Shown: positions 1 to 8,874 of the stretch, one piece after another
Position numbering within the stretch: the stretch's first letter is position 1
How the letters are laid out: every line of letters begins with the position of its first letter
Source: Mycoplasmatota bacterium
GTDB lineage: Bacteria; Bacillota_I; Bacilli_A; Izemoplasmatales; Hujiaoplasmataceae
Length of the DNA stretch: 64,000 nucleotides
Direction: 5' to 3'
Assembly (NCBI GenBank): GCA_018622675.1
Contig: CP076020.1
Location: 620,001-684,000, forward strand
Translations under genes and position numbers: made by a program
The notes under the pieces: generated by a model
Told to the model about the DNA's origin: nothing
Database searches by the model: none
Seen by the model: only the letters and a program-made list of their open reading frames with translations

Positions 1-1
1 G

Positions 2-76
2 GTAGTTAGAGAAGATTTACTAGAAGCAGTACTAGATAAGTTTTCAATAAATGAATACGAAATAATAGGTGATTAA
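2..76 (+). CDS. C-terminal end of an unidentified protein (truncated by window edge)
   Basis: An open frame enters from the left edge and ends at TAA just before the hydantoinase ATG. The 24 visible residues end in NEYEIIGD. The zero-to-one-base spacing to the next gene puts it in the same purine-degradation operon, so it is probably another member of that pathway or a cofactor-maturation protein. Too little is visible to name it. Confidence 0.6.
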   Translation, partial: VVREDLLEAVLDKFSINEYEIIGD

Positions 77-1366
77 ATGTATGATTTAGCTGTTATAAAC
101 GGTAAGGTATGGATTGATAAAACGTTTGTTGATACTAACGTTTATATTGAGCATGGAAAAATAGTAAAAATAAATAAGAAAGAATTACCATCAAAAAAAG
201 TAATTGATGTGAATAATGATTTAGTAATCCCTGGCCTTATAGACCCACATGTACACTTTAATTTAGATTTAGGACACATTCACTCTAAGGATGATTTTTT
301 GACTGGGAGTAGGCAGGCAGTCTATGGTGGAATAACAACTTATATTGACTTTTTAGATCCAGTAGATAACCCTAGTGATTTAGAAAAAGCATACGATAAA
401 AGAAAAGCAGAAGTAGAAAAGTCTTATGTTGACTACTTTTTTCATGCCACAATAAAAAACCCTCAGTGTGACTTAGAGGAATTTGTAAAAAAGATGTTGT
501 CACTAAATATTCATTCTTTAAAACTTTTTACAACCTATTCAGATTCAAATAGACGTACTTACGATAAAGATATTATTGAATTATTAAAATTATCTGAAAA
601 ATATCATTTTCTTCTTTTGGCACATATAGAAGATGATTCATTAATATATTTAAATGAATCTTTACAGTATAAAGATCTTCTTAAATCTAGACCATCAATA
701 TCTGAAGAAAAAGAAGCATTAAAGCTAGCAAATTATGTTAAACAATACGGTGGTTTTTTATACATGGTTCACTTAAGTTCAGGAAGAACCTTAGATGGAC
801 TGAAAAATGAGTTTTCAGAAATCATTAATTCAAAATTTTTTATAGAAAGTTGCCCACAATATTTCTTATTTACCAATGATTATCTTGAAAGAGAAGATGG
901 ATTTTTATATACTTTAGCACCACCTTTAAGAACACGTGAAGAAAGAAAATTATTGAGAAGATACTTTCCTGATATTTATTCAATAGGCACAGATCATTGT
1001 AGTTTTAATAAGAAAGATAAAATCAACTTACCCTTAGTTAAAATGCCCTTAGGTATAGGAGGAATAGAATTTTCTTTTGATATGATGTATGCCTTGTTTG
1101 GCGAAAATGTCATCAATAAAATGTCAAAAAATATTTCAAAATTATATGAAAAGCTAAACAATCAAGGAAGCATAAAAGAAGGAAATGATGCCAATATAGC
1201 TGTTTATCATTTAGAAGATTGTGTCATAGATGAACATCACGGTAAAACAGATCACAGTTTATATTTAAATAAAAAGAGAAATGGTTATTTTGTTCATTCC
1301 ATTTTAAGAGGGCATATCATACTAGAGGATAAAGTTTTATTAGAACCCATAGGGAAGGAGCTATAA
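77..1366 (+). CDS. hyuA: D-hydantoinase / dihydropyrimidinase-family cyclic amidohydrolase of the purine cluster
   Basis: A 429-residue amidohydrolase-superfamily enzyme that would hydrolyse a cyclic ureide ring. The metal ligands are visible: H58 and H60 in DPHVHF, carboxylated-lysine candidate K149 in LKLF, H183 in LAHIED, H232 in VHLSS and D306 in GTDHC. Length is normal for the dihydropyrimidinase/allantoinase group. The start is ATG 77, preceded by AGGTGAT. It lies directly upstream of ssnA and the xdh genes, which is the hyuA (ygeZ) context of Enterobacteria and purinolytic Clostridia, so the ring is probably a purine-derived intermediate rather than dihydrouracil. The family is certain; the exact substrate is inferred. 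Confidence 0.85.
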   Translation: MYDLAVINGKVWIDKTFVDTNVYIEHGKIVKINKKELPSKKVIDVNNDLVIPGLIDPHVHFNLDLGHIHSKDDFLTGSRQAVYGGITTYIDFLDPVDNPSDLEKAYDKRKAEVEKSYVDYFFHATIKNPQCDLEEFVKKMLSLNIHSLKLFTTYSDSNRRTYDKDIIELLKLSEKYHFLLLAHIEDDSLIYLNESLQYKDLLKSRPSISEEKEALKLANYVKQYGGFLYMVHLSSGRTLDGLKNEFSEIINSKFFIESCPQYFLFTNDYLEREDGFLYTLAPPLRTREERKLLRRYFPDIYSIGTDHCSFNKKDKINLPLVKMPLGIGGIEFSFDMMYALFGENVINKMSKNISKLYEKLNNQGSIKEGNDANIAVYHLEDCVIDEHHGKTDHSLYLNKKRNGYFVHSILRGHIILEDKVLLEPIGKEL

Positions 1367-1368
1367 AG

Positions 1369-2694
1369 ATGTATGCATTAATTAATGCTAAAATATATGA
1401 TTATAGAGAATATATAGACAATGGCTATATCGTTTTTAATCAAAAAATTCTAGATATTGGTCATATGGAAAACTATAAAAAAATAGATGATCTTATTGAA
1501 ATTAACTGTTTTGGAAAATTAATTATACCAGGTTTTGTGACTGGGCATACCCACTTATATTCTACTTTTGCTAGAGGTTTAAGTTTGCCAATTGATCCAA
1601 AAAACTTCTTAGATATTCTAAAGCAAATGTGGTGGAAAATTGATCACTTCTTAGATTTAGATATGATATATTATTCAGCATTAATGGGAGGAATAGATCA
1701 GTTATTAAACGGGACGACTACATTGATTGATCATCATGCAAGTTTTACAATTAGCCATAGCTTGGATAAGATAAAAAAAGCTTTAGTTGATCACCTAGGT
1801 TTAAGAGCTATACTAGCTTTTGAGACAAGTGATAGATTTGATATTGAAGAATCAATTAAAGAAAATTTGAGTTTTATCTCTAATCATCAAAGTGAAAATA
1901 TCTCTGGATTATTTGGCATGCACGCATCCTTATCTTTGTCAGATCATAGTTTGAGCAGCATAAAAGATCAGTTGGATGGTCATGGGATTCACATACATGT
2001 TGCCGAAAGTCTACAGGATGAGGAAGAATGTATAGAAAATTATAAGATGCGAGTTGTTGAACGTTTGGATTATTTTAATTTGATTAATGAAAAATCTCTA
2101 TTAGTTCATTGTACACATATTAATGAAGAAGAGATGGACATAATCAAGAAACGAAATGCAACAATTGCTATTAATCCCACATCTAATTTAAATAATGCTG
2201 TTGGCATTTCTAATGTAAAAAAATTTCTAAATAAAGGTATTAAAGTCATCATTGGAAATGATGGGCTAACGCCATCCCAACCCTATGAATATATGAATAC
2301 TTTGTATTTATCGCATTTAAAAGGTGAATCTCTAGTTGCATTTGGATTAGATGATATAAAGCAATTAATAATCAATACTTATGAATATACAAATCATCGT
2401 TTATCAACCAATTTAGGATGTTTTAAGAAAAATGCTGAAGCTGATTTGCTGGTTGTTCCTTATAAGCCTTATACGCCAATGAATAAAGATAATATATTTG
2501 GTCATATATTTTATGGGATTTATCCGGGTTTTAAACCAGAAAAAGTTTTTGCGAATGGTCAACTATTAGTGGATCACTATTCATTAAATTATATGCATAA
2601 AGAAGATATTGAAGAAGCAAATAGGCAATCAAAAAAATTATGGAGTATTCTAGAGAAGGAAGGTAAAAATTATGAATCTAAAAACAAGTTTTGA
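1369..2694 (+). CDS. ssnA: SsnA-type aminohydrolase
   Basis: A 441-residue metal-dependent aminohydrolase of the SsnA / chlorohydrolase-like amidohydrolase group. Ligands are visible: H60 and H62 in GHTHL, H210 in HIHVAES, H247 in LVHCTH and D298 in GNDG. SsnA is a recognised marker of anaerobic, selenium-linked purine-degradation clusters, where it is thought to deaminate or hydrolyse a purine-derived intermediate. It starts 2 nt after hyuA, and its last 23 nt overlap the next gene, so the three genes are translationally coupled. Family assignment is good; the reaction is inferred from context. Confidence 0.83.
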   Translation: MYALINAKIYDYREYIDNGYIVFNQKILDIGHMENYKKIDDLIEINCFGKLIIPGFVTGHTHLYSTFARGLSLPIDPKNFLDILKQMWWKIDHFLDLDMIYYSALMGGIDQLLNGTTTLIDHHASFTISHSLDKIKKALVDHLGLRAILAFETSDRFDIEESIKENLSFISNHQSENISGLFGMHASLSLSDHSLSSIKDQLDGHGIHIHVAESLQDEEECIENYKMRVVERLDYFNLINEKSLLVHCTHINEEEMDIIKKRNATIAINPTSNLNNAVGISNVKKFLNKGIKVIIGNDGLTPSQPYEYMNTLYLSHLKGESLVAFGLDDIKQLIINTYEYTNHRLSTNLGCFKKNAEADLLVVPYKPYTPMNKDNIFGHIFYGIYPGFKPEKVFANGQLLVDHYSLNYMHKEDIEEANRQSKKLWSILEKEGKNYESKNKF

Positions 2695-3757
2695 TGGTAT
2701 GACTTTTAAAAACCCATTGATGCCGGCAGCAGGACCTCTAAATGGAGATTTAGAAAAACTTAATTTTTTAGTTGAACAGGATTGTGGAGGTATAGTTACC
2801 AAGACTATTTCTAAGGCATTACCTCATATTCCTAAACCATGTATTTATGGTGATAAACAATTTATTATGAATTCAGAATTGTGGAGTGAACACCATTATG
2901 AAACTTGGATGAATGAGTTTTTGCCTAATTTTATAAAAAATAAAGATCGTCCTTTAATAATTAGCTTAGGTTATTCCAAAGAGGACATGGATTTTTTAGT
3001 TCCTAAGTTTAATCAATTTGCTGATGCTTTTGAAATATCAACACACTATGTAGGAACTGATTTAAGTGTGATTAAAGAAACAGTTAGAACAATTAGGTCT
3101 CACACTGATAAACCTATTTATATGAAAATCAGTCCCCATATACCAAACCCTGAAGGTTTTGCAAAAACCATTAAAGAAGCAGGAGCAAATGGAGTAGTTG
3201 CTATAAATTCATTAGGCCCATCTATGAAAATAGATGCTTTAAAAAGAGAAATTATTTATGGAAATGAATCTGGTTTTGTATGGACAAGTGGTCCAGCAAT
3301 CAAGCCTATTGCATTAGCAACTGTTTATAAAATTAAACAAGCAGAGCCATCACTTACTGTGATTGGAGTAGGTGGAATCAAAACCGCTGATGATATCATA
3401 GAATTTTTATTAGCCGGAGCTAGTGCTGTTCAGATGTTATCAAGTGCATTATTAATGGGTAAAACACTATATTCAAAGATAATAGAAGATTTGCCAAAAG
3501 CACTAGAAAAAAACGGTTTTATTAGTATTGAGGATGTTATTAATACAAGTTTAAAAAGTCATGTTCAATATGAAAGAAGTTTACCGATATTAGATGAAGA
3601 TAAATGTATAGAATGTATGTTGTGTGAAAAGATTTGTCCGTATTTTGCGATTGATTTTATAAAGAAAATCACCTTTAATCCAAAAGAATGCTTTGAATGT
3701 GGTTTGTGTATTGCTAAATGCCCTACAGGTGCTATTAGTTTTCAAGAAAATAGGTGA
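2672..3757 (+). CDS. Dihydroorotate dehydrogenase-like flavoprotein with C-terminal 2x[4Fe-4S] ferredoxin (PreA-like)
   Basis: A 361-residue protein with an FMN-binding TIM barrel (about residues 1-300) of the dihydroorotate/dihydropyrimidine dehydrogenase class. The C-terminal ferredoxin has two cluster motifs, C312/C315/C318/C322 and C340/C343/C346/C350. This resembles PreA of the NAD-dependent dihydropyrimidine dehydrogenase, but no PreT partner is visible. In this operon it may do the reductive step that the larger YgfK (DHOD-like plus ferredoxin plus oxidoreductase domains) does elsewhere; that is inference. ATG 2672 has GGAAGG upstream and lies inside the end of ssnA. Confidence 0.75.
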   Translation: MNLKTSFDGMTFKNPLMPAAGPLNGDLEKLNFLVEQDCGGIVTKTISKALPHIPKPCIYGDKQFIMNSELWSEHHYETWMNEFLPNFIKNKDRPLIISLGYSKEDMDFLVPKFNQFADAFEISTHYVGTDLSVIKETVRTIRSHTDKPIYMKISPHIPNPEGFAKTIKEAGANGVVAINSLGPSMKIDALKREIIYGNESGFVWTSGPAIKPIALATVYKIKQAEPSLTVIGVGGIKTADDIIEFLLAGASAVQMLSSALLMGKTLYSKIIEDLPKALEKNGFISIEDVINTSLKSHVQYERSLPILDEDKCIECMLCEKICPYFAIDFIKKITFNPKECFECGLCIAKCPTGAISFQENR

Positions 3758-3761
3758 TTAA

Positions 3762-5846
3762 ATGAAAGATATTTCAAAGTCCATTAATAAAGTTGATAAT
3801 GACGAAAAAATTTCTGGTAGTGCTAAATATATAGCTGATTTTGTGATGGATGGCATGTTATATGCCATGACCAAAAGATCAACAATATCTAAAGGGGAAA
3901 TTGTAAAGATCGATTATCCTCAATTACCAGATGGATATTATATTATTAATCATAAAGATGTTCAGGGAAAAAATGTAATTAAGGTTATCTTTGAAGATTG
4001 GCCAGTATTTACAGATAAGAAAATTTCTTATTTATATGAACCAATTATGTTAGTGATTGGCCCTGATAAAAATATATTAACTCAGTTACTAGATAGTATT
4101 CAAATAACATATAAAGAAGAAACACCCTTATTTGATTGGACAGACAGTGTCATTGACTATCATTTTGATAAAGGAAAAGGAAATAGAATATTTGATCAAG
4201 CAGATAAAGTGATTGAACATACATATCATACCGGTTATCAAGAACAAGCTTATATCGAACCTCAAGGTTTTATTGGTTATCCAGAAGGAGATAAAACAAC
4301 TTTAATAGGTTCCATACAATGTCCTTATTATGTGAAAAATGCAGTTAAACAAGCCATAGGTGAAAAAGACGAAAATGTAAGAGTTATACAATCAACTGTA
4401 GGCGGTGCTTTTGGGGGTAAAGAAGAGTATCCTTCATTAATTGGCTGTCAATTAGCGGTGGCTGTGAAAAAGATTAAAAAACCCATTAAATTAATTTTTG
4501 AAAGAGAAGAAGACATGTCAGTTACGACTAAAAGACATCCTTCAAAAACAGTTTTTAAAGCGGCAATTAAAGATAGAAAAATAATTGGCTTAAAAGCCCA
4601 TGTATCAATTGATGCAGGAGCTACTATAGGGTTAAGTGGTGTTGTTTTATCTAGAGCATTACTAGCGGTGTCTGGAGCATATACTGTTGATCACTTAGAT
4701 GTAAGCGGTAATGTTTTTAGAACAAATACTGTTCCTAACGGAGCTTTTAGAGGTTTTGGCGCCCCACAAATGTTTTTTGCAGTTGACATGTTTGTTGAAC
4801 ATGTAGCTAAAGAATTAAATCAAGATCCTTTAGAGTTTAGAAAGAAAATGCTGGTTAAACAAGGAGATAGAACATCTACAAATGGCTTGTTTAGGGATCC
4901 CGTCCTTATGCCTGAAATGATAGAAAAAGCAATAAAAGAATCAAATTACTTAAAGAAGATTGAAGATTATAGCAAGAAAGGCAACTACAAGGGTATAGGT
5001 ATGAGTTTATTTTATCATGGTTGTGGTTTTACTGGTTCAGGTGAAAAAGATGTTATTAAAGCTAAAGTAAAGTTAAAAAAAGATAAAAATAAAAAGGTTT
5101 ACATTCTTGTGGCCGCTGTCGATATGGGACAGGGTGTAAAAACCACATTTAGAAAACTTATTTCTCATATGTTGGATATTGATATAAAAGATGTAATTTA
5201 TCATAATCCTGATACAGATTTTGTTCCAGATTCTGGACCTACTGTTGCGTCTAGAACAATGATGATTGTGGGAGGCCTTTTGGCAAGAGCTGCAAAAGAA
5301 ATGAAAAAAAGATGGAATGAAGAAGAGTTTATTGTCATGAAGGAATATGAGCAACCTGATTACATTGAATATGATGAGAAACATTTTATTGGTGATGCTT
5401 ATCCCGCTTATTCATGGGGAGTTAATATTGTAGAGGTAGAAGTTGATCCAGTGACTTATCAAGTAGATTTAAAGAAAGCATGGTCTGTATATGATGCTGG
5501 GAAAGCCATTGATGAAAGAGTGGTTTTAGGTCAAGCTGATGGTGGACTAGCTCAAGGTTTAGGATATGGTTATTTAGAAGTCATGAACCATAAAAATGGA
5601 AAAATCATGCAGAAAAATATGACAGATTATATTATTCCTACAGCTATGGATTTGTGTGATATGGATACTTTTTTATTTGATAATCCTTATGCATATGGTC
5701 CTTATGGTGCTAAAGGCGTTGGTGAATTAACATTAATTGGTGGTGCACCTGCTATAGCTAAAGCCATAGAAAATGCAATAGGAAAAAATGTATTTAAAAT
5801 ACCTGTAACACCAGAATATATAATGGAGTTGATAAATCATGACTGA
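3762..5846 (+). CDS. xdhA: Xanthine dehydrogenase, molybdenum-binding subunit
   Basis: A 694-residue molybdopterin subunit of the xanthine oxidase family, oxidising hypoxanthine/xanthine (or running in reverse on urate) in the cytoplasm with the two downstream subunits. Visible motifs are VGGAFGGKEE near residue 215, AFRGFGAPQ near 328, DMGQG near 450, and GAKGVGELTL near the C-terminus, which carries the catalytic glutamate. It is slightly short for the family, with no obvious internal gap. It begins 4 nt after the ferredoxin gene and overlaps xdhC by 8 nt. No in-frame TGA is present, so it is not a selenoprotein; a labile selenium cofactor cannot be judged from sequence. Confidence 0.88.
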   Translation: MKDISKSINKVDNDEKISGSAKYIADFVMDGMLYAMTKRSTISKGEIVKIDYPQLPDGYYIINHKDVQGKNVIKVIFEDWPVFTDKKISYLYEPIMLVIGPDKNILTQLLDSIQITYKEETPLFDWTDSVIDYHFDKGKGNRIFDQADKVIEHTYHTGYQEQAYIEPQGFIGYPEGDKTTLIGSIQCPYYVKNAVKQAIGEKDENVRVIQSTVGGAFGGKEEYPSLIGCQLAVAVKKIKKPIKLIFEREEDMSVTTKRHPSKTVFKAAIKDRKIIGLKAHVSIDAGATIGLSGVVLSRALLAVSGAYTVDHLDVSGNVFRTNTVPNGAFRGFGAPQMFFAVDMFVEHVAKELNQDPLEFRKKMLVKQGDRTSTNGLFRDPVLMPEMIEKAIKESNYLKKIEDYSKKGNYKGIGMSLFYHGCGFTGSGEKDVIKAKVKLKKDKNKKVYILVAAVDMGQGVKTTFRKLISHMLDIDIKDVIYHNPDTDFVPDSGPTVASRTMMIVGGLLARAAKEMKKRWNEEEFIVMKEYEQPDYIEYDEKHFIGDAYPAYSWGVNIVEVEVDPVTYQVDLKKAWSVYDAGKAIDERVVLGQADGGLAQGLGYGYLEVMNHKNGKIMQKNMTDYIIPTAMDLCDMDTFLFDNPYAYGPYGAKGVGELTLIGGAPAIAKAIENAIGKNVFKIPVTPEYIMELINHD

Positions 5847-6312
5847 AATTAAATTTACCTTAAATGGTAAAAAACAAATATTAAATACAGACCCTAATAG
5901 AAGGTTATTGGATGTTATCAGAGAAGATTTTCAACTCACAGGTCCAAAAGAAGGGTGTGGAGAAGGCGAATGTGGTGCTTGCGCTGTTTTGTTAAATGGT
6001 CAAATTGTTAATTCTTGTTCAGTGCCTTTAGCAAATGTAGATGGACAAGATATCGTCACTATTGAAGGATTTTCTTCAACAAAGCAATATCATGTGATTA
6101 AAGAGGCATTTGCTAAAGCAGGTGGTGTTCAGTGTGGTTTTTGTACGCCTGGAATGATTATTGCAACGCAAAGTTTATTAAGTGAAAACCCTCACCCTGA
6201 TGATTATGAAATTAAAATTGGCTTATCAGGTAATCTATGTAGGTGTACGGGCTACAATTTAATCATCAAAGCAGTTAAAACAGCTTCTAAAGATGGTGAT
6301 GGTTTATGGTGA
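5839..6312 (+). CDS. xdhC: Xanthine dehydrogenase, [2Fe-2S] subunit
   Basis: A 157-residue iron-sulfur subunit carrying electrons from the molybdenum site to FAD. All eight cluster cysteines are present: C40, C45, C48 and C60 (plant-ferredoxin-type, CGEGECGAC) and C99, C102, C134 and C136 (CGFC and CRC, the alpha-helical domain). Length is typical. The start overlaps xdhA by 8 nt and the end overlaps xdhB by 7 nt, so the three subunits are translationally coupled in the order A-C-B. Confidence 0.9.
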   Translation: MTEIKFTLNGKKQILNTDPNRRLLDVIREDFQLTGPKEGCGEGECGACAVLLNGQIVNSCSVPLANVDGQDIVTIEGFSSTKQYHVIKEAFAKAGGVQCGFCTPGMIIATQSLLSENPHPDDYEIKIGLSGNLCRCTGYNLIIKAVKTASKDGDGLW

Positions 6313-7145
6313 AGTCATATATTGCAAAAAATCTAGTAAATGCTTTAGAAGTTTTAAATAAGGATGAATGTGAGATAGTGGCTGGCGGTACGGATATGTT
6401 GATTCAAAATAGATCACATACTGGTATGTCTATAGGATATAAGACAAATGTCTTATATATAAGCTTAATTAAAGAATTAGATTATATAAAAGAGGATAGT
6501 CATTATATTTATATTGGTGCGACAACTAAATTAGAATCAATTCTAAAAAATAAAATCACACCCATAATATTAAAAAAAATTATACATGAAATGGCATCTC
6601 CTGCTATTAGACATACCGCAACTTTAATTGGAAACATTGCCAATGCATCTCCGGCGGGTGATTCAATAGTTGGACTATATGCACTGAATGCTAAAGTAAG
6701 ATGTCAATGCATCAATGGAGAAAGAATAGTTCCCTTACATAAATTTATCCGAGGTGTCAGGATAATTGACTTAAAGTTTAATGAAATGATTACTGAAGTT
6801 ATCATTCCAAAGAATGATTTTTCATCGATAGCTTTTAAAAAAGTTGCGCCAAGAAAAAGCGATGCTATCAGTAAAATGTCCTTTGTAGGATTACTGAAGA
6901 TTGAAGATGATTTGCTATTAGATTTGAGAATAGCTTTAGGGGCTGTTTACATAACTGTTGTTAGAAATAAAGATATTGAATCAAAATATATAGGAAAGAA
7001 TATCAAAGAACTGAAAGAAAATATAGATAACATCTTAAAGGATTATGAACCCTTGATTAAACCTATAGATGACCAGCGGTCTAATAAAGAATATAGAAAA
7101 AAAGTGGCTTTAAATTTAATAAAAGATTTTTTGTTAAATGTTTAG
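6306..7145 (+). CDS. xdhB: Xanthine dehydrogenase, FAD-binding subunit
   Basis: A 279-residue FAD-binding domain protein of the CoxM/XdhB family, which hands electrons to NAD or another acceptor. The nucleotide-binding motif AGGTDML is at residues 26-32 and the FAD-loop motif TLIGNIANASPAGDS near residue 105. It overlaps xdhC by 7 nt. An AGGAGGT motif at 7144-7150, overlapping its stop, serves the next gene. Confidence 0.87.
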   Translation: MVKSYIAKNLVNALEVLNKDECEIVAGGTDMLIQNRSHTGMSIGYKTNVLYISLIKELDYIKEDSHYIYIGATTKLESILKNKITPIILKKIIHEMASPAIRHTATLIGNIANASPAGDSIVGLYALNAKVRCQCINGERIVPLHKFIRGVRIIDLKFNEMITEVIIPKNDFSSIAFKKVAPRKSDAISKMSFVGLLKIEDDLLLDLRIALGAVYITVVRNKDIESKYIGKNIKELKENIDNILKDYEPLIKPIDDQRSNKEYRKKVALNLIKDFLLNV

Positions 7146-7157
7146 GAGGTAAATGTT

Positions 7158-8873
7158 TTGGATAAAAATCGGTTGATTAAAATTTCAAGAGGCGATGAAC
7201 CTGCTGAACTTGTTCTTAAAAACGCTAAAGTCATTAATGTATTTTCAAAAACCATTGAAGAGGAAGATATTGCTATCTCAGACGGGATCATTGTTGGTTT
7301 AGGTTCATATACTGGAAAAGAAGAAATTGACTTATCAGGTTATTATATTTCTCCTGGTTTTATTGATGGTCATGTACATATAGAATCAAGTATGTTAACA
7401 CCAAATTACTATGGCGCAGCTACCTTACCTAGAGGCACTACATCAGTAGTGGCTGATTGCCACGAAATAGCTAACGTTGCAGGGAAAAAAGGTATTGACT
7501 ATATGATTAATGCTTCGAAAAATTCAGTTCAAGATGTTTTTATGATGATACCTTCATGTGTCCCATCAACACCATATGAAAGTAATGGAGCGACGCTTTT
7601 AGCAAGCGATATTGAATCTTATGCTGAGGATAGGAATGTATATGGCTTGGGAGAAATGATGGATTATGTTGGTGTTGTTCATGCCAATAAGGAAGTATTA
7701 AAAAAAATTGATAAATATAAGAATTTAATAGTCGACGGACATGCACCTAATCTATCGAAAAAAGAACTTAATGCTTATGTTTTAGCAGGGGTAAAAACTG
7801 ATCATGAATGTGTAAGTCCAGATGAACTTATAGAAAAAGTTAAACGCGGAATGTATGTACATTTAAGACAAGGATCTCAAACTAAAAATCTTGTAGACTT
7901 ACTTCCTGGTTTATCACCGGGTATTTATGATCGAGTGATGTTTTGTTCAGATGATTTACATCCAAATGATATTCTAAATGTTGGACACATGGATGAAAAT
8001 ATAAGACTGGCTATAGCCAATGGCCTAGATCCTATCATCGCTATTTCAATGGCAACGATCAATATAGCTCATTGTTATAGGCTAGATAAATATGGTGCTA
8101 TAGCTCCTGGTTACTATGCAGATTTAGTAGTCTTTAAAGATTTGAAAAATCTTGATGTAGAAAGAGTTTATAAAAAAGGTGTTATTGTCGCTGAAAACCA
8201 TAAGCTTTTATATAAGGTTAAAGATTATATTCCAAAAGATTTATTAGATTCAGTCTATGTACATTTAAAAGATATAAATTTAGAATTAAGATTAAAAAGT
8301 ATAGATGTTTATGTCATGGGATTAATTAAAAACAATATTACAACAAAGAAAGTTAAAGCAAAAGTTATTTTGCGTGATGGTTTATTTTTGCCTAAAGATA
8401 ATCCTGGTCTTTTAAAACTAGCTGTGATTGAAAGACATCATTATTCTGGTAATGTTGGCTTTGGTATCGTTAAAAACTATGGATTAAAAAATAGCGCCAT
8501 TGCTATGACCATAGCTCATGATTCTCATAATATAATCTGTTTAGGTGATAATGATGATGATATGTACCAAGCCATAGAGAAAATCAAAGATATTGGTGGA
8601 GGTATTGTGCTTGTCTCTAATGGTCAAGTATTAGAATACCTTGCACTAGAAGTCGGAGGATTAATGTCATTGAAGGATGTTAAATATGTAGAAAATAAAT
8701 TGATACTTTTAGAAAAAGAAATGAGAAATTTAGGAGTCAAAGAAGATATTGAAGACCCATTCTTACAACTAGCATTTTTATCTTTGGCAGTCATACCAGA
8801 GCTTAAAGTAACCGATAAAGGATTGTTTGATGTAGAACAGTTTAAAATAATACCACTGGAAGTAGGTGAATAA
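7158..8873 (+). CDS. ade: Adenine deaminase
   Basis: A 571-residue amidohydrolase converting adenine to hypoxanthine plus ammonia, which feeds xanthine dehydrogenase upstream. Typical features are the metal motif GHVHIESSM (H72, H74), DCHEIANV, DGHAP, TDHECV, CSDDLHPND and the C-terminal adenine-deaminase domain. Length matches the family. I chose TTG 7158 because AGGAGGT at 7144-7150 sits 7 nt upstream; the nearby ATG at 7153 is out of frame and too close to that site. It is part of the same operon. Confidence 0.9.
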   Translation: MDKNRLIKISRGDEPAELVLKNAKVINVFSKTIEEEDIAISDGIIVGLGSYTGKEEIDLSGYYISPGFIDGHVHIESSMLTPNYYGAATLPRGTTSVVADCHEIANVAGKKGIDYMINASKNSVQDVFMMIPSCVPSTPYESNGATLLASDIESYAEDRNVYGLGEMMDYVGVVHANKEVLKKIDKYKNLIVDGHAPNLSKKELNAYVLAGVKTDHECVSPDELIEKVKRGMYVHLRQGSQTKNLVDLLPGLSPGIYDRVMFCSDDLHPNDILNVGHMDENIRLAIANGLDPIIAISMATINIAHCYRLDKYGAIAPGYYADLVVFKDLKNLDVERVYKKGVIVAENHKLLYKVKDYIPKDLLDSVYVHLKDINLELRLKSIDVYVMGLIKNNITTKKVKAKVILRDGLFLPKDNPGLLKLAVIERHHYSGNVGFGIVKNYGLKNSAIAMTIAHDSHNIICLGDNDDDMYQAIEKIKDIGGGIVLVSNGQVLEYLALEVGGLMSLKDVKYVENKLILLEKEMRNLGVKEDIEDPFLQLAFLSLAVIPELKVTDKGLFDVEQFKIIPLEVGE

Positions 8874-8874
8874 C

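Noticed and set aside
5073-5384. Minus-strand open frame inside xdhA
   Set aside because: It is a shadow of the conserved xdhA coding frame, Phe/Ile/Ser-rich, with no ribosome-binding site or homology pattern.
3762-5846. Selenocysteine in XdhA
   Set aside because: No in-frame TGA. Selenium, if used, would be a labile cofactor that sequence cannot show.
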